Shown one piece after another: positions 15,001 to 30,000 of a stretch of DNA of 64,000 nt (the first letter of the stretch is position 1; every line of letters begins with the position of its first letter). The stretch is from assembly GCA_001949185.1 (NCBI GenBank), contig BDGG01000010.1, positions 1,790,773 to 1,854,772 on the forward strand. Reading direction: 5' to 3'. A model generated the notes under the pieces. It made no database searches. It had not been told where the DNA came from and saw only the letters and a program-made list of their open reading frames with translations. The position numbers and the translations under genes are program-made. The DNA is from Ramazzottius varieornatus (Eukaryota > Tardigrada > Eutardigrada > Parachela > Ramazzottiidae).

Positions 15001-18000
15001 CTCTGGTAGGTTTGGTGCGGATTCCGTGACTAGTTCTTCCAGAGGAAGATCATCATCATCGTTCAAGTCGCCTATTTCTGAAGATGGAGGAGAGATCGGT
15101 GAGAACACCTGGACGTTCTGATAACGTCGCTGATAGGGTTGTCTGAAATCACTTGCGCGAGGGGAGTCGTATTGTGTTGTGAAGGTACGGGACACAACCT
15201 CTGCGCTGTCGGCTCTTTCAATCGATTGACTTCCAACGGCTACAAAGCATTGTGCAGGGGATATAGTTTGCGAAGGTGAAAGAATGGAACAATTTGAGCG
15301 AGGTGTCTGACGGTTTGCAGGCGAGCTCACAATCGTCCACGGAGAAGCGCTGTGGGTTGACGTTGATATGCCGGACTGTGGTGAGCGTTCGTAGTTAGTT
15401 CTGGAACAGCTCGGTCGCTGATCGGGAAGCATACTTTGAGCTGGGCTGACTGCGCTCGAGGCAGTTCGTGAGGATCTCTTCCTTCTTCCTGCAGTTGGAG
15501 TTTGCTGCGAGACTGGGCTGGTGTCTGGAAAGCTGTAAGGATCGATGGACACCGAGGGTGGTGGACTGGCGATGACGTCATGCTGCCCATTGGCTGAACA
15601 ACGAATGGCGGTAGATGACGCTCTTTCCACTTCCGTTCGGCTGCTCAGATCACCTGTTCGCAGTGGAGAAATCTCATGACTCTCATCGTGTGCCGCGAAC
15701 CTGTCCGCGAATTTCTTTTTCCGTCCTATGTCTTCAAGTCCGGGAAGAGGACCTAAATCTAGTTTAATTAAATTTTGATGAGCTGAGCCTTTCACGGAAC
15801 TTATGGAAAGCAATGTAAGTGGCTGAGTCTGACTCAATAACGTTAAGTCGTTAACAGTCTCTTCTGGCCGTCTGCGAACTCTATCTACGTGGCGCTTACA
15901 TTCTCTAAGAGGTGGATGGTTGGGCCTTCTTCTGGACACCACCGATGAGATGGACGACGGCTCCATGCGACCGAGACAAGCTTCTACAGCATCTTTCTCG
16001 TGGTCGTTTGTGCCTTCCTCATAGGCTTCTGGGGAATCTGTAGATTAGACCGTGACAGTAGACGTTTCTTGCTTTGCGTAAAGTGTTCTCTCACCGGAGT
16101 GTGGATTTTCGGGGATTTTGTCGCCGGGATCTGAAGGCAAGCTGTCTTCAGAAACCGGCTCGTGGTTGGAGGAACTGATTGGTTCCAGTTCTTCGGAGTT
16201 GAGGTAGGCCTCAATCGAACGTCGTCTATAAACAAAGTTCTATCGTCCATTTTTATGTACTGTACAATAAATACGTGTGCTAGACTATCACATACGTTTC
16301 TGCTTGAAGGAGATCCAGCGTGGGAGCTAACTTCGAAGGTCTTCCACGCCTCCTCTTCGGCACATTAGACTCGGCAGCGACTTTCGTGGTTGGCTTCTTC
16401 TTCGACGCAGCCGGTGGTCTGTAACGCAAAGTATTCTATTTTCTGGTGGCGGAGGAGCTCAAATTTCCCGTGCTAACAGGAGCAGGTTCCGCAGTAATAC
16501 GTACTGTTTCTCCTCCATGCTTTCCGGTGGAAGGTGAGTTATGGTGCGGAGTGGCTTCGGCTGTTCAAGCGCCTTTCTCGACAGACGTGGTCTTTTGCAT
16601 TGCTGCGTCGGTTCCGCCAATGGCTTGAATCTTTGTCCACTATGCAGCAACATTTTCGAAAAACTGCCAGCATGGTCACTCAGGGAAATGATGTGTGATT
16701 GAAAAAATGAAAAGGAGGGGGCGGTGGGGGATTGTGTGCTGGTTGATGGGCTCTTCGACAATGGTGACTTCGAATTTTTCGCTCTTCGGAGAAAAATTGT
16801 CCATTATCAATTCGTTCATGATCGTGTACAAGACAAGTGGCTTTCTGACTCACCTTTTCCGCCTCCTTCTTCGAGGACCTTGGGAGTTCTGGGATGAAGA
16901 AGCCTGGTCGTTCAGTAACTGTCTGCCAGCCGATGAAAACCTTTCGCTACGGGAAGCGGATCTCTCACTCCTATGGTCCTCTATAACAGGACGCCGCAAG
17001 GTTCCAGTGAAGGGACAACTGTTAGACACACGGTTAGGCTGGACATCAACATCAACCTCGGACTCTGGTGGACCAGGTGACAAGGCGTTGCGAATTTCCT
17101 CCAAGCTAGGAATACTGTTGAGAATACTGATTGATTTCTGGGCAAACTCCATATCGACGTGAGGCAGGTTGAGAGTTGGAGAGATTATTCTAGGTTGAGT
17201 GTTCTGAGCTGCGTTTTTGGCCGCACGCTCCTTGACCATTCTTATCAGGTTCTTGGATGTTCTGGAAGGCGGTGCTCCGGCGGCGTGGTTGTGAGGCTTG
17301 CTTGCCGCTACTTGCATGGGCGTCGGCCAGATGCGGATGCTTCCGGGACAGGCAATACCGTTTTGCACATACTGGTCCATGTCAATGCAACGGTAAACGG
17401 CGAGATCCTCGTCTGTTTTTCCACTGAAACAATGTTTGTGTCCGGAATAGACGCCTACAGGCTCTGTATTTCCATATATATGATAAAAGTGGGGCTTCTC
17501 CGGCGGAGCTTCCTTGCTGTGACTTGGTAGTGGGATACTGCACACGTTTTCTTCTGCAGGATCCTTCTTCGTTCTACTGTTGATCGAGGATAAAATGCTG
17601 CGGTTGCTGGAAGAAACACTGCGTTCGTGTCGACTACTCATTCCAAAGGCATCCGAGAAGACGGAAACACGTAACAGAATAACAATAGTATCCAGTTTTC
17701 ATTATAAATCCGAAAGTTATCACTCTTGACACTTCCATGCTCGTAGGAAGATGTCTGCTAGATATCATGCTTCGTCAAATGAGCAAAGTTTCAGTGGATT
17801 GAGAATTTCAATGCAGGGTAATATATTGTAGGATGAGCATGTTGAGCGAAAGCAAGAGCTGAAATTCTTCTTGGCGATCGTCGACGTTTGCGGTGGCGCA
17901 CGAGTTCGCCAATATACCTGCAGGCTCTTTTGAGAACGGAAAAGGTTTACTTGTTTGTATATTGACGTGGCGTAATCGGTGTAAAATGAAGTCGCCGCGA

Positions 18001-21000
18001 TCAGGTTTTCGGCGACTCCTCGTACTACTACGAAATTGTTACCTTTGTGCCGTACTTCGCTCTGTGTGAAGTGAGCTGTCATAAATACTGACGTGAATGC
18101 TCAAGAGCCGGTAGAATTTGGAAATTCAGCAGATTACTATTAAATATGGCAATGGGCATAAATAAGTACTTGAGGAGCGCTTATGATTTTCAAAGCTCCG
18201 ATTGACCAACTGAAATTTTCTCTCGGTGGAGTTTAGCGACCGGTTTGACACTCTCGAGAACGTTGCACTGCTTTCGATCTGCGGTGGGTTCCACGAGTCG
18301 ATTTGTATTCAGGGAAAACACGTGAGGGATAGCTAGTTGAGAACACTGCTGACACTCCCACAAAACCCTACGCTGTGTTCTGTCTGAATGGAAGTGGCCA
18401 ATAAGGAAACAATAGCCAACTGTATTGTCACGTCCACTCACATCAGATTATCCACAGGCAAATATGGATGTGGACTTGGGTCTGTTGGCGGAAATGAACA
18501 CTGGCCTGTAAAGTCGAAAGTGTTGACCTTAATCTCTTCATGCATAAATAGCTTGGCCAATCAAGAATTCAAAGTTCGGAGAATACCATGAATGCCGTAT
18601 ATAAGGCCTCAAAACCTGGCGTTGTTTTCCGTCGACTTCTCTGACTTCCTACGCGTTCAAATTTTGATCTTTTTAGGAACTCACATCTTTGAAAATGTCA
18701 CAGCTAATCTTTGCCTTTGTTCTTCTAGTCACCTTGACCATAGTTCACGCCGGCGACGATGCGTCAGTCCACGTTCACGTTGAGTCAGCCCCAGGACCCG
18801 ACATGGGAATGCGACTGCCGCTCTTCAATTACTATCGGTCCGCCATGGGTGCTCCGCCGGACCCTGCATTAGCCGCTGCCTTCTCAAAATGGCACGGAGA
18901 TGAGGTCCACAGCCAAGGTCCCGATGCAGTACTTCCCCCTACTCCCGTTGCTCAAGCTCCGAATGGTGGAAGCCTGCAGCACGCGAACCGTCCACTTCGA
19001 ATTGCTCCCGAGCCATTTGAGGGATACCGTGGAATGGGTAAGAACCGTCTAGCAAACTTTCTACTTTTCAAACCCTGATTCATCTCTTTCTTTGAAGAAT
19101 CGAACTTGCTGCGCCCGAGATCTAAACGCTCGGTTTCAAAGTACCCAGTGCCAATTGAATGCCTTTACGTAGGTGCGACCAGTCCTCATAGGCACGGACC
19201 ACAACGACTTGGGCAGCAGCAGATGATGGCCAATAGCGGAGAGCAGCGACTTGACGGCTCCCGAACGATCGCTGACTTCACCGTCCCGTTTCCGGGTTCG
19301 CGAAAGTCACACGATCAACCTCGACATGTGCATGGCGGAGTGGACACAATCCCTCCATGGCTCTTGCGAAAACGAATGCTGAATCGGTATGGGCTGAAGA
19401 AGTATCTGCAGCCGTATAGCCAAGGTGAGAACGATTGTCATTCTGCGTTAACGAGAACACTACGCATGCATGTTGCTCGTAAAACATCTACAAGCAATAA
19501 AGGGTATAATTGCGATTCAAAACCTTGCTTCGCCCTTAGTTAATCTGGAAAGGATGGAGCAGTATGATCCAGAAGCTGAACCCACCTACCCGCGATCCGC
19601 AAGGATCGTAACGAAGAACTACCGACTAGCGGCGCCCGGACCGGCGGACTACGATGACTTTGAGCGCATGGACTACTGAATATTTTGTGGATAGAATACT
19701 TGTTCCTGTTTCAACAGACCGGTGGCCTTATTCTAGAGACAGTGTCAGAAAGTGATGGGTTCAGTTACGTGCGTTCCGCAAAGTTCTAGTGCACGTGTCT
19801 GACAGTCCACAAAGCTTTTGCTGCGCAGTATAATTAATCTCTTTGGAGCAGGAGCGCAGTGCTGTTGTTACTCTTACTGTTTCGATGTCCGTTATGAGAC
19901 GATAAATATATTCTTATCGCTTGTGGTGAAAGTCGATTTAGTGCCAATACTAAAAAGGTCTGGTCCGGTTTTCTGGGTAGAGTCGAAATCCCGCTGTACA
20001 CACATGTTTGTCTTCCGGTTAGTTCTGGCGGCAAGATTTGCTCCTCCCATGGTGACGTCAGTTTGCCTGGCAAAATTGAACAGCTGACTATATGAAACTT
20101 TCTGATTAAAGTTTTGACTATTTTCCTTTTTTCTTCCAGATTATAACTCCGACTCCTCATAGCTGAGACTTGAGTTCTGGCTGCATTTCGTTGGGATTGA
20201 CCGAGAAGGAGGATAAAGGGCTCCAACGTTCGAACCATCAGACTCTGCGGAGACTTGGGCGTACACCGGGATGAGCGTGCCGCTGACGGATGGTAAGGTT
20301 TTCGAATTGAAGTGTCTGCATTCGACTAATTCCTCTCTCGTATACGTATCCTCTTACTGCATAGGCTTGGTGTTCACCTGATTTCGGATCTGCTGCGGGT
20401 CCGTTTAGGATCCCCGAACCTCGCTCCTTGCCAATATCGGTAGCCCGACAGCGACGGCAGCCTGACAGCGATAAAAGCCAGTCGAATGGTGTCTCGCACG
20501 GAAACGACTCTAATGCTGAAGAGATCAACTTGGCAGAAGAGAGTACGGCGGCTGCAGGAAGCTCGCGGAAAAGAAGTTTGTCCTCAACAGTCAAATCCAA
20601 GAGGTTCCGTGATGGGAAGACGGCTAGGGAGTTGCTGGCGGATGTCCAAGCGCGGGCGTCGTCTGAGTTTCTCGAGCTGTGGGACAAGAAACATAGTCCA
20701 CAGAATAAGGTACTGTAACGTAACGATATGAATGATCAGCAACGAACAGTTCAGTGGATCAACGGGAAATTTATTGCAGTCGGAGTTAGCCGTCAACCCC
20801 AGGAAGATTGCGGAAGTGGAAGCATGGATGAAAGATGCTCAGGTACTACACTATTATTCCAGCGGAAACAAAGTAAAATAAACTGACTACATGAGTACTA
20901 CTTCTGTAGAACAATGGAAAGTTACTAGTACTGACCGGACCAGCAGGATCCGGAAGATCTGCGACTGTCAAAGCGATTGCGAAAGAAGCCAAGGTGAAAC

Positions 21001-24000
21001 TTAGCGAGTGGAAAAGCTCCACATACGCACCGTTCGATAAAGATACCGAAGGTACTCCACTTCCGGCCGAGTGCTCAAGCCTGTGTTTCTTACGGAATCT
21101 TAGTTCACTAACCGCAATGTGTTCCTGAATTGTAGAACGAACGTACTATGAACCGCAAGACGTTCAGTTCGACCATTTTCTTCACTCATCCAACCGCAGA
21201 TCGGTCATGGAAGATGCAGCGGAAGCGACGGCGACGATCGTTTTACTAGAGGTACGCGTTCCTAAGGTTAACAGTTGGACTTACTGTAGACTCCCAAAGT
21301 TGGAGTCATACTGCTTGGGCAATATCATGGATGCTCAGTTTGCCAAAATTGCATTGCAGGAACTTCCTGAGAGTTATGCCAGGAATCCTGTGAAGTTTCA
21401 CGACCTGATAAGGTAGGTCGGTATTTGATTCTTGTGGACTGCCTGTCACACAAAAATAACACTGTTTGTGTTTCAGGAGGAACTTAAATGCGAAGAACAC
21501 TATCAGGCTAGTCTTTATCCTGACGGAAGACTTTGCTGGAAATTCCCGGTTCTATACTATGTTTCCTGCTTCGGTGGTCTCTCAGCTAGCCATCACTGTA
21601 ATCAAGTGAGTTAACTGGATCTGGCAGACCTCAGCCGGTGTGAGTCATTTTTATTCTGATTTTCTTTTGTGATCCTAGTTTCAACCCCATCACTTCACCC
21701 TCAATGCGCAAGGCTTTGACTGCGATAAGCAGGAAGGAACTCGCTGGAGTAAGTTGTAACGCATCATCCTGTCGCTAATTCTGAACATCCAAAGTATGTT
21801 CTACTATACTGTAGAGATTCTTGGTGGTTATAGCGTATTTGCTTTGACGCTCTACACCGTTTTTTGTAGACGAACATCCCAGTCCCAACCGAGAAGATTG
21901 AAGAGCTCGCCACATCAGGTCGCGGTGACCTCCGCGCTTGCCTTACATCCCTGCAGTTCTACTGTGCCGCAGAAAAGTCAAGGAAACGCAAACCAGCAGG
22001 ACAGAAAATTATCCCTATGCCAGTTCTCAGCGACATGCGGGACCAGTCCCTTCTCTTATTCCGAGCGGTGGGACGAGCTTTCTACGTAAAAAGTATGCTA
22101 AATTGGTTCCAACTCGTTGATTCACCGCTGTTCCAGTTTCAAATCCGATAAGTTGTGAAGTTATGTTGTTACTAATATGTTTTGTCTTGCAGGAAACGTG
22201 GCGGATCCCATAAATAGTTTTGGTTTACCACCTAGCCTCTTCGTGGAAGCTCGCCGGCCGCTGACATACGTTCCGGAAGATATCGTTGAGCACTGCAGTA
22301 CGAGTAACGACAACTTCAATGCCTTTCTGCACGAAAACTACTCGTATTTCGTGCAAGATCTCAGTCTATTGGAACGCGCTACCGAGACGTTTAGTGTTGC
22401 GGACCTCGTGTCCTCTAACTGGATGGTGAGTAAATTTTGACTCGCAAGTCCGTCCTGTCTTATTTTGATTCATGGTATGCCTGTGCTTGCAGAGTCGGGA
22501 CCAGCTGCAGTCGTGCACCTCCTCCATCATTATTCGCGGACTCTTGCACCTGCAGCGCGCTGAGTTCAAACAGCAGTATCACCCAGTCGAGAAACCTGCT
22601 GCAACTGCGGTCTGGAAGAAAGTGCAAGAAAGGAAAAGCTCAGCACAGTCTGTGATCAACGGTAAGCATCCGCTGTGTTCCCAATGTCTCGTAAATTTCA
22701 CATGTTCGTCTTTTCCAGATATTTCTCCTTGCGTTAGAACTTCAGTTATTTTTGGCGATCTGATGCCTTTCCTCGGCAAAATCATTCCTTCGTGGAATAC
22801 TTCAGGTAAGCTATCCGAAATAGCGATCTTTTATCTGAGATCTCGAGTCGGAATACTGCATACACGTGTTCATGTTTTAGATCAGCATACGTTTCTTCGT
22901 GATATCGGCACATTCCCCGACGTTCCTCGCCACTTCTGTGTCAAACGGTATTTTTTCCCGTTCCTTGCCTCGGCGGTTGACTATGCTGTAATTCTTGTTC
23001 TCTTAGAGAGGTTCTTAAGGAAGACGAGTGGTACGACGCGAGAATGGTCGCACGAGCTAAGGTAAAACCTTCTAGTGAGAAGCCAACTACCCAACCAGGA
23101 AGTGATACCGGCCTGGAGGACCAACTTTCGCAAACGCAAATTCAAGCCGACGATAGCTTTTTCCCCGAAGCCGTTAATTTTGATTTACCGTCGTCTTCGC
23201 AGTCAACTCGTGAATATGATACTTCAGACGTGATGATAGAAGAAGACGACGACGCCGAATTCTGATCAACTTCAAACTTTCACATTTTGGCTTTACAGAA
23301 CTTTATTGATAGTTTTCTAGCCACTTTCTTTCTCATTCAGCTTTGTGATACATGTTTGGTGATTAGAAAGTCTTCCGGACTACTTGCATTTCGTGCAGGT
23401 GCTAACCTTTTCGGCAGTACAGAACGGGGAGCTACTTGCCCAGTAGCTCGGAATACATGACCGCGTTGAGCTAACACCTGCACTATGTGCATCATGTTCC
23501 GGCAATCGTCTATTCCACTGTGTTCGCGACCGGTATGCTTGATAGCGAGGCTCTCCAGCATCAGCATCATAGAACGCGGATAGTGGCCGATTGCTTCGGA
23601 GAATGCGTGCTTCAGGTTTATCCATTTCGAGAAGTAGGGACGAAGAGGCACACCGAAGTGATTGGCTTGGTTCGGCAACATCATGCCCAAGTCCCAATCT
23701 CCACAAGTCACGAAACAGGAAGAAACCTCGGGTCTCAGTAAGCCTAAAAAGTTGTAGGTTACACAGCAAGCTGAAAGAAAACGTCTACTTTTCCACCCAC
23801 CCTCAGTCTCCATCCATTTGTCAAACCGCCGCAGCGTTTCGGAGAATTGCGGCTGGCCATCGACCATATCTTGGATTATTCCCGTCAGCTGAGTGCAGAA
23901 GGGAGTGAGCTCTGAATTGACGGAAGGGGAGACGTACTGATGAAACTGAGAAACCGGTTTCATGGTGCGCGAGTCAACTTTTAGCACCGGAAACTCGATG

Positions 24001-27000
24001 ATTTCCTACGGCAAAAATGACCCCAGATGCACGAACTTTTCATGCTTGAAGCATATAAGTACTCGGTGCTAACTAACCTGTGGATGTGGTGGAGCATCTC
24101 TATCACAAGTAGCTTCGAAGTCCAAGACGAGGAAATAGTCATATATCTGACGAGGTAAGGCGACTTCTAGTTGCGCTCGTGCTCCCATCGACCTCATCCG
24201 TTCTTCGTATATAAAATTGGAAAAGCCAGGCTCTTTTACCACACGGGAATCGTAGGCTTTACTGAAGGCATACGGATCTCGATCCTTCACTCTTCTGTGA
24301 AGACGATATGCATCGGACGATCCGGATCGTGGTGGTCGCGAGTTGTACTCCCGCTCCACGATTTGGAAGACGCGCAGTAAGCTACTAACCTGCTGACGGA
24401 ATGAATTCGAGGCGGATACACTACTTACAGAGGACAACATACTAGATACAACCTTGCTGATCCTGCCTTGAATGTACCGTGTACAGACGGCGCGGTAAGA
24501 TCATCGGATAACCACTTTAGGAGAATGGACCAACAGGAGGAAAAACTCTGAACAAGTTCAATGGCCAAAAGTGCAAACCGGAAATGGATCCTGTCCTGTA
24601 TTTGACATGACATCACTGATGTCAATCAAGCGAAACGGCAATCAGCTCAAACATGAACGTTACGCGGAATGGGCAGCCAGGCGCGACGGTTGTATAGCAT
24701 CCCGTGCCGTATAATTCGGGATCTCTTCCTGACTACTCTATGCGCGCACCTTGTTATTGAATTTTTAACCTTTTACGTATAGCTGGAATCCTAGAGGAGA
24801 GCGCGGTAACGCTAGGAAAGCCCTCGGTCGTGGGACCTCTTGCGAACTGCAGCCCTGATATGTATGATTCATCAAGTAGCAAAGAGGAATCCTGTCAAGT
24901 AGCATCTGTTTTCACCTGTCTTTCTTGCTCCAGATGAGGGAATTCGCCGATGGTTTCTCATCGAACGTATGGAATTACGAGTTCTGGACACAGTAGTTGG
25001 ATTTCATACCGACCCGCGTTTTGATGACAAGATATGTTCACTTGTTGACATTGCGTAATGGAAAATTCCCTTGCGAAACGTCCCGCTCAAGCTATGGTAT
25101 CTTCCGTGGTCGGCTCTGCGAGTTCCGTGACCGAATCTAACAGCGTCCAGCAGAACTATTTGGACAAAAACAAAAGGTTCAAGACGGGCAAGCCCTTCAC
25201 CGGAGTAGCGTCACGTCTTACCATAAACCCTGAATACACAGCCGAATCGTTCAAGAATTCCGTTCGCTCTCTCTTGCGAGCGTACGATGAGGGTACGGTA
25301 ACTGTGATTTGAATAAGATCTAATTCTAAAATCCGCCATCGAGCACGATGGTTTTCGGATACTGCCAGAATTTCGGTCATTCACTTGGTGAGCGTTCTTG
25401 CAGGTCCCAATGCTCCAGCAGATGCTGACATCTCGCCAGCGCTCAACTTTGTCTTTCGAAAACCCTTCCGCCATATGGTCTTCCCTGATTTCTTCCGCGG
25501 ACCCATTGAAGGTGTCGAGGTGGAGCTTCTCAGTCAGAAGTTCGACAGCTTATCCACAGACTTGTTTCAGTTGTCACAGGTAAGTTGAGAGTTTTTGAAG
25601 TACGCGACTCTAACTACTCCCCGTAGCGCACTCGGTCTTACGTTCTCTTGTTTTTAGACCAAAGAGCTAGCGTCGGACCGGGTTCAAGAATTTGCTCAGG
25701 TATCCAGTACGTTGCGAGAGGATGTGAGACCGTGGTTGCAAGAAATCACCGGTGTCGAGCTGACCAAGGAAGTGGATATGAGAGGCGGAAGATACACCTA
25801 TACAGGTTAGTTCCCCAAATATCGTGCGGTTTTACGATTTCAGGGCTTACCTTGTCTGCGGTCTTCAGCAGGTGTGTCTTGCAGATAGACTGGTATGCCA
25901 TGACGATAGACTGTCTTCCAGAAAGATCGCCTATGTCTACTACGTGACGTCGTCGGACTGGTCGGCAGAAGACGGAGGAACTTTAGATCTGTACGAAAGT
26001 ATATGTAAGTTCCTCATGCCTTGTCTTTTGAGTTTGGGAAAACCGGACTGCAGAAATCTGAGCGTTTCGTGGTTGGTTCGTTCCAGGTATGAACGATAAC
26101 CTTGTTCCGGGCGAATTAGAGAAGCGTATCCTTCCTCTCAGAAATTCCGTTGTTTTTTTCTTCGTTAGTGACGATTCGTTCCATGAGGTGAGTAAACCGA
26201 AGCCACGAATCTTCATCGGTACTTTGGTTGATTATCATCAGTGTTTTGTCGTGATTGCAGGTCAGTGAAGTATTAAGCCTGACCAAGTCAAGGCTGTCTT
26301 TGACAGGATGGTTTCACACCTCGAAGCCTCCCAAACCCCGAGTCGAGTATCAAGAGTCTCCGGAAGCGCAGCTGTTCAACTTCAAACCGGTATGTTGCGA
26401 CTAGGTTTCACAGCACTGTAGATCATTGACAAATCTAGCAAATTGTGGTTTAGGGGACGGTGGCTGAAGCTCGAATATGCCGGTTGGCAAAACCTGACGA
26501 CGTGATGCTCCGAAGAGCCAAGAATAAGTACAAGAGTGAGCTCCAGAAGCATCGCGCTACCGACGTCCGACACCTTCTGGCGGTAAGTCGACTGTTGTAC
26601 ATCCCAGAGGCTTGTCCGAACTAGATTGCTCGAATCTATAAACTGGACTGATAAAGCTTTTTGATATAGGAAGATCTTTACCAGTCTTTGGTTATGGAGC
26701 TCCGGCAACATGACCATGCTTTACCGTGGGCCGTTCCGGCGAACCGAAATACGTCTGGGTAAGTCTTCTCTGGTACATGATACTCAAAACTACTTGCTTT
26801 TGAACTTATTGTTTCTAGTCGGTATCGGTACGTGGACATACCGGCGGACTTCCAGTGGTTGAAAGAATTGCCCAACATGAGCCACCTTGTCCAGACGATC
26901 TTCTCAGGTCAGTTCCTACAGTCCTTGATGGACATCAATGGCAAGCAGTTGGCTATCACACGTCAGAAACCGAAGCCAGACGAAAAACGAGAGGGTGTGA

Positions 27001-30000
27001 ACGGCACTACCAAGTCCAGCAGGCAAGAGACGATAAAATGTAAGGAAGCTCTCCGTTTCGTGTTTGGAGACAGTACTGTTGATGGGTTTGTTTGTTATTA
27101 CAGTCGCCATCTCCGTCTATCAGTGCCGGCTTGAGCGGTTCGAACATGGAGACTACACCTTGAAGAACTTTGACGCGGTCCAAATGGACAACGTACTCGA
27201 TTTATTCTACTTCATCGACTGCGAGAGGCTTGAGAAAGACTGTGGAGGAAGCCTGGTCTTCGTTGAAGTCGACGACTCTCCTGACGATGAATGGGATCCG
27301 GTACGAATACTGTATAGTTATACCCCTTCTTCATAACTGCAGATTAAGTACTGATAAAGTGTATGTTGACGAGTGGAATTGCCGTTGCTCAGATTGTCCA
27401 GTTCGATGGGACTCCCAACTGCCTCAGTATTGTCAAGCGTGATCAAGGCCACGTCTTTTACACAGAGTACGTCAACCATCGCTGGGTACGTCGGAATGGC
27501 GGTCGGCCTTTCTACCGTCTATGGGTGTCACTACCGTTGGAAATGGACGATACGGCTGAAAGCTCCAGCGAAAGCGAGCAAGCAGACGACACTTCCGCAG
27601 ACGAAGATGACAGACTACACGAACCTGATGCTATTCCGGCCGCCTTGTCAAATAGTGAGACTGACGAAGACGAGGAAGAATAGCAATCAATGCCTTTGAT
27701 GTTTCGATAAGATTCGGACTGTGCCTTTGTTAAAAGCAGACTACTTTCTATCTTAACGGAAAATGAAATTGAAAATTTTTGATTTGTTGGTCGTCTTTGT
27801 TGCGGACCGAAAATCAAATTCGAGCTCGAAATGAAAGAAAATATCGATCACGTACAGGAGTTGTTTCTATTACTGTATCTGTCAGTGAGCATTATAATCA
27901 CCCGTAGCAAGGGAAGAAAGCGGAATTAAATAATAACCAACAGCTACCCAAAAAGCTTCGACGATACCAAAATGGTTATGCATCTCTTGCGGAAGAATCT
28001 CGAGAAACATGACATGGAGAAAAGTCCCAGCTGCTAGAGCCTGTAAAACGACTATCAGAACATTCACACTGGAATGATCAGCTTGCTGAACCAGAAGGCC
28101 TATCCCTTGTCCTAATGGAATGATAACAGAAAAAATAAAACAAAATAAAATCTTGGAGCGTAGCTCCATCTTTTGTCTTGCGAGCGAAATACCAATAGCC
28201 AGCCCCATAAGTATCTCATGTGCGATCACACCGGTGAACATTGTTATCAAGAGATCGACGTCTTTGATGAGACCTAGGGCGAGTCCTTCGAAGATGGAGT
28301 GAGCACCTAAGGACGTAACGAAAACTACGAAGCGAGTGATGCCTTGGTAGTCATCAAGTACTGCTTCATGATGGTGGTGATGATGATGGTGACCGTGGGA
28401 ATGGTTGTGGTTATGATTGTGCGAGCTGTTGCTACTCGTAGTGCTCGAATGGATCACTTTGAAGTCCAGGTCTTCTTCCTTTGCGAGAGCGGAGAATCTA
28501 GCTTCTGGCTGTACTGCATCAGCTTCCACGGTTCCTTCTTCATCAGATACGTCGTCTAGCAGTAAAGGGCCTCTTGAGTTAGTGCTGACGAGTTCCTGAT
28601 CTAAAACGAATCGAACATATGAGCAATGAATGACAGCCGGAAGTGGCAACCGGAAGTGGTCGTACCTGGTGCTCTTCGTGCGGTGGTCATGCCTCCGCGC
28701 TTCTTGAAACGATGCATAATGACATCCACAATACGCTCAAGCAATGCGGTGAGAAGAAAGCCGAGGAAGACAAGGGATGGTCCGAGCTGCATTGGGTGTC
28801 GCCATATGGAAGTGTCTGCGAAGATCTCCTCGAACTCGTGTACGACATGTGGATAGTACTGGGTGAAGAATGCGCCAGCGAACACTCCACCTGATACGCA
28901 GTTCGAGTAGCTCTTGAGCCGAGAGAGGAGACGCTTCTTCCAGGAGTTAGCTTCAGCATGGATATGGATCACAGATGGGACCAGACAGGTCAGAAAACAA
29001 CTCACGAACATGGACAACACCGTCACGATGTGAGCGGCTGCCAGCTCCATGATACCTTCGAGCTGAGTCTTTATAGAGGTCTGACAAGTCAGAAAACACG
29101 TCCGCAATCTGCAACTGAATGGATTATGAAGCGCAAGTGCCCAGTGGAGCGCCAAGGGGTATCAGTTCAGCACGTCGTCATTAGTTTACATTCCATACGG
29201 CGATCCAAATCGATAGTTGCAAGGACGCTACGTATTCCCAGTCCGCCGGTCTCGTACCGCACCCGCTGCATCCACCAGCGATTCCTGCGGACTACAGTCA
29301 TGTACCAGATTGTAGGAAATAAGGAGTCTTCGATCGATGAGACAGGCAAATATTCATATACGAGCATTTGACAGCGTGCGAAATCAATCAACCGCTCACA
29401 TTTGGCCTCACATTTCGGACTCTCACATGTAGTCTCACATTCACCAAAGCCCACCCCGCCCCAAATCAAGCCGTATGAGACGTCAGCATGACGGGACGCG
29501 AAAATGCGGCATTTAGAATAATGGCTGCGCGGCACTCATTTTCGCTTAGATGGCCTTATCCTCGCTTGGAAGTGCTGAATAATATGATGAACAGCACGGA
29601 CGAATTAGTTAGGTGTGAATCCATGCGAATTGGAAGAAGAATTCATCCCGGTCCGAGGTCTCACATAATGGTCGACTTTTTGTGAGCAGCCACAGTCTCA
29701 CTTCACTTTTCGACGCTCATATTTGGATTTAAGCCAATCACGGAGGCGGAGTGGAGCCGGTCGCGACCAAATGGAAGCATTGAAATGTGAGAGTGCAAAT
29801 TTTAGCGGTCGATTGATTTTTCGCACGCTGTCAAATGTTTTTCTCAGCAGTTCAGCATGAGCCTGATTTAAATCATTTGATCAACTGTCTGTCTCGATCA
29901 ACTCGCGCAATAGTGCATTCCGTACACATACGATTGGAAAAAAATTCTGGGACAGGCCTTCTCGCTACGGCGGTACGGAAGCACGTATGTACGCGACCTA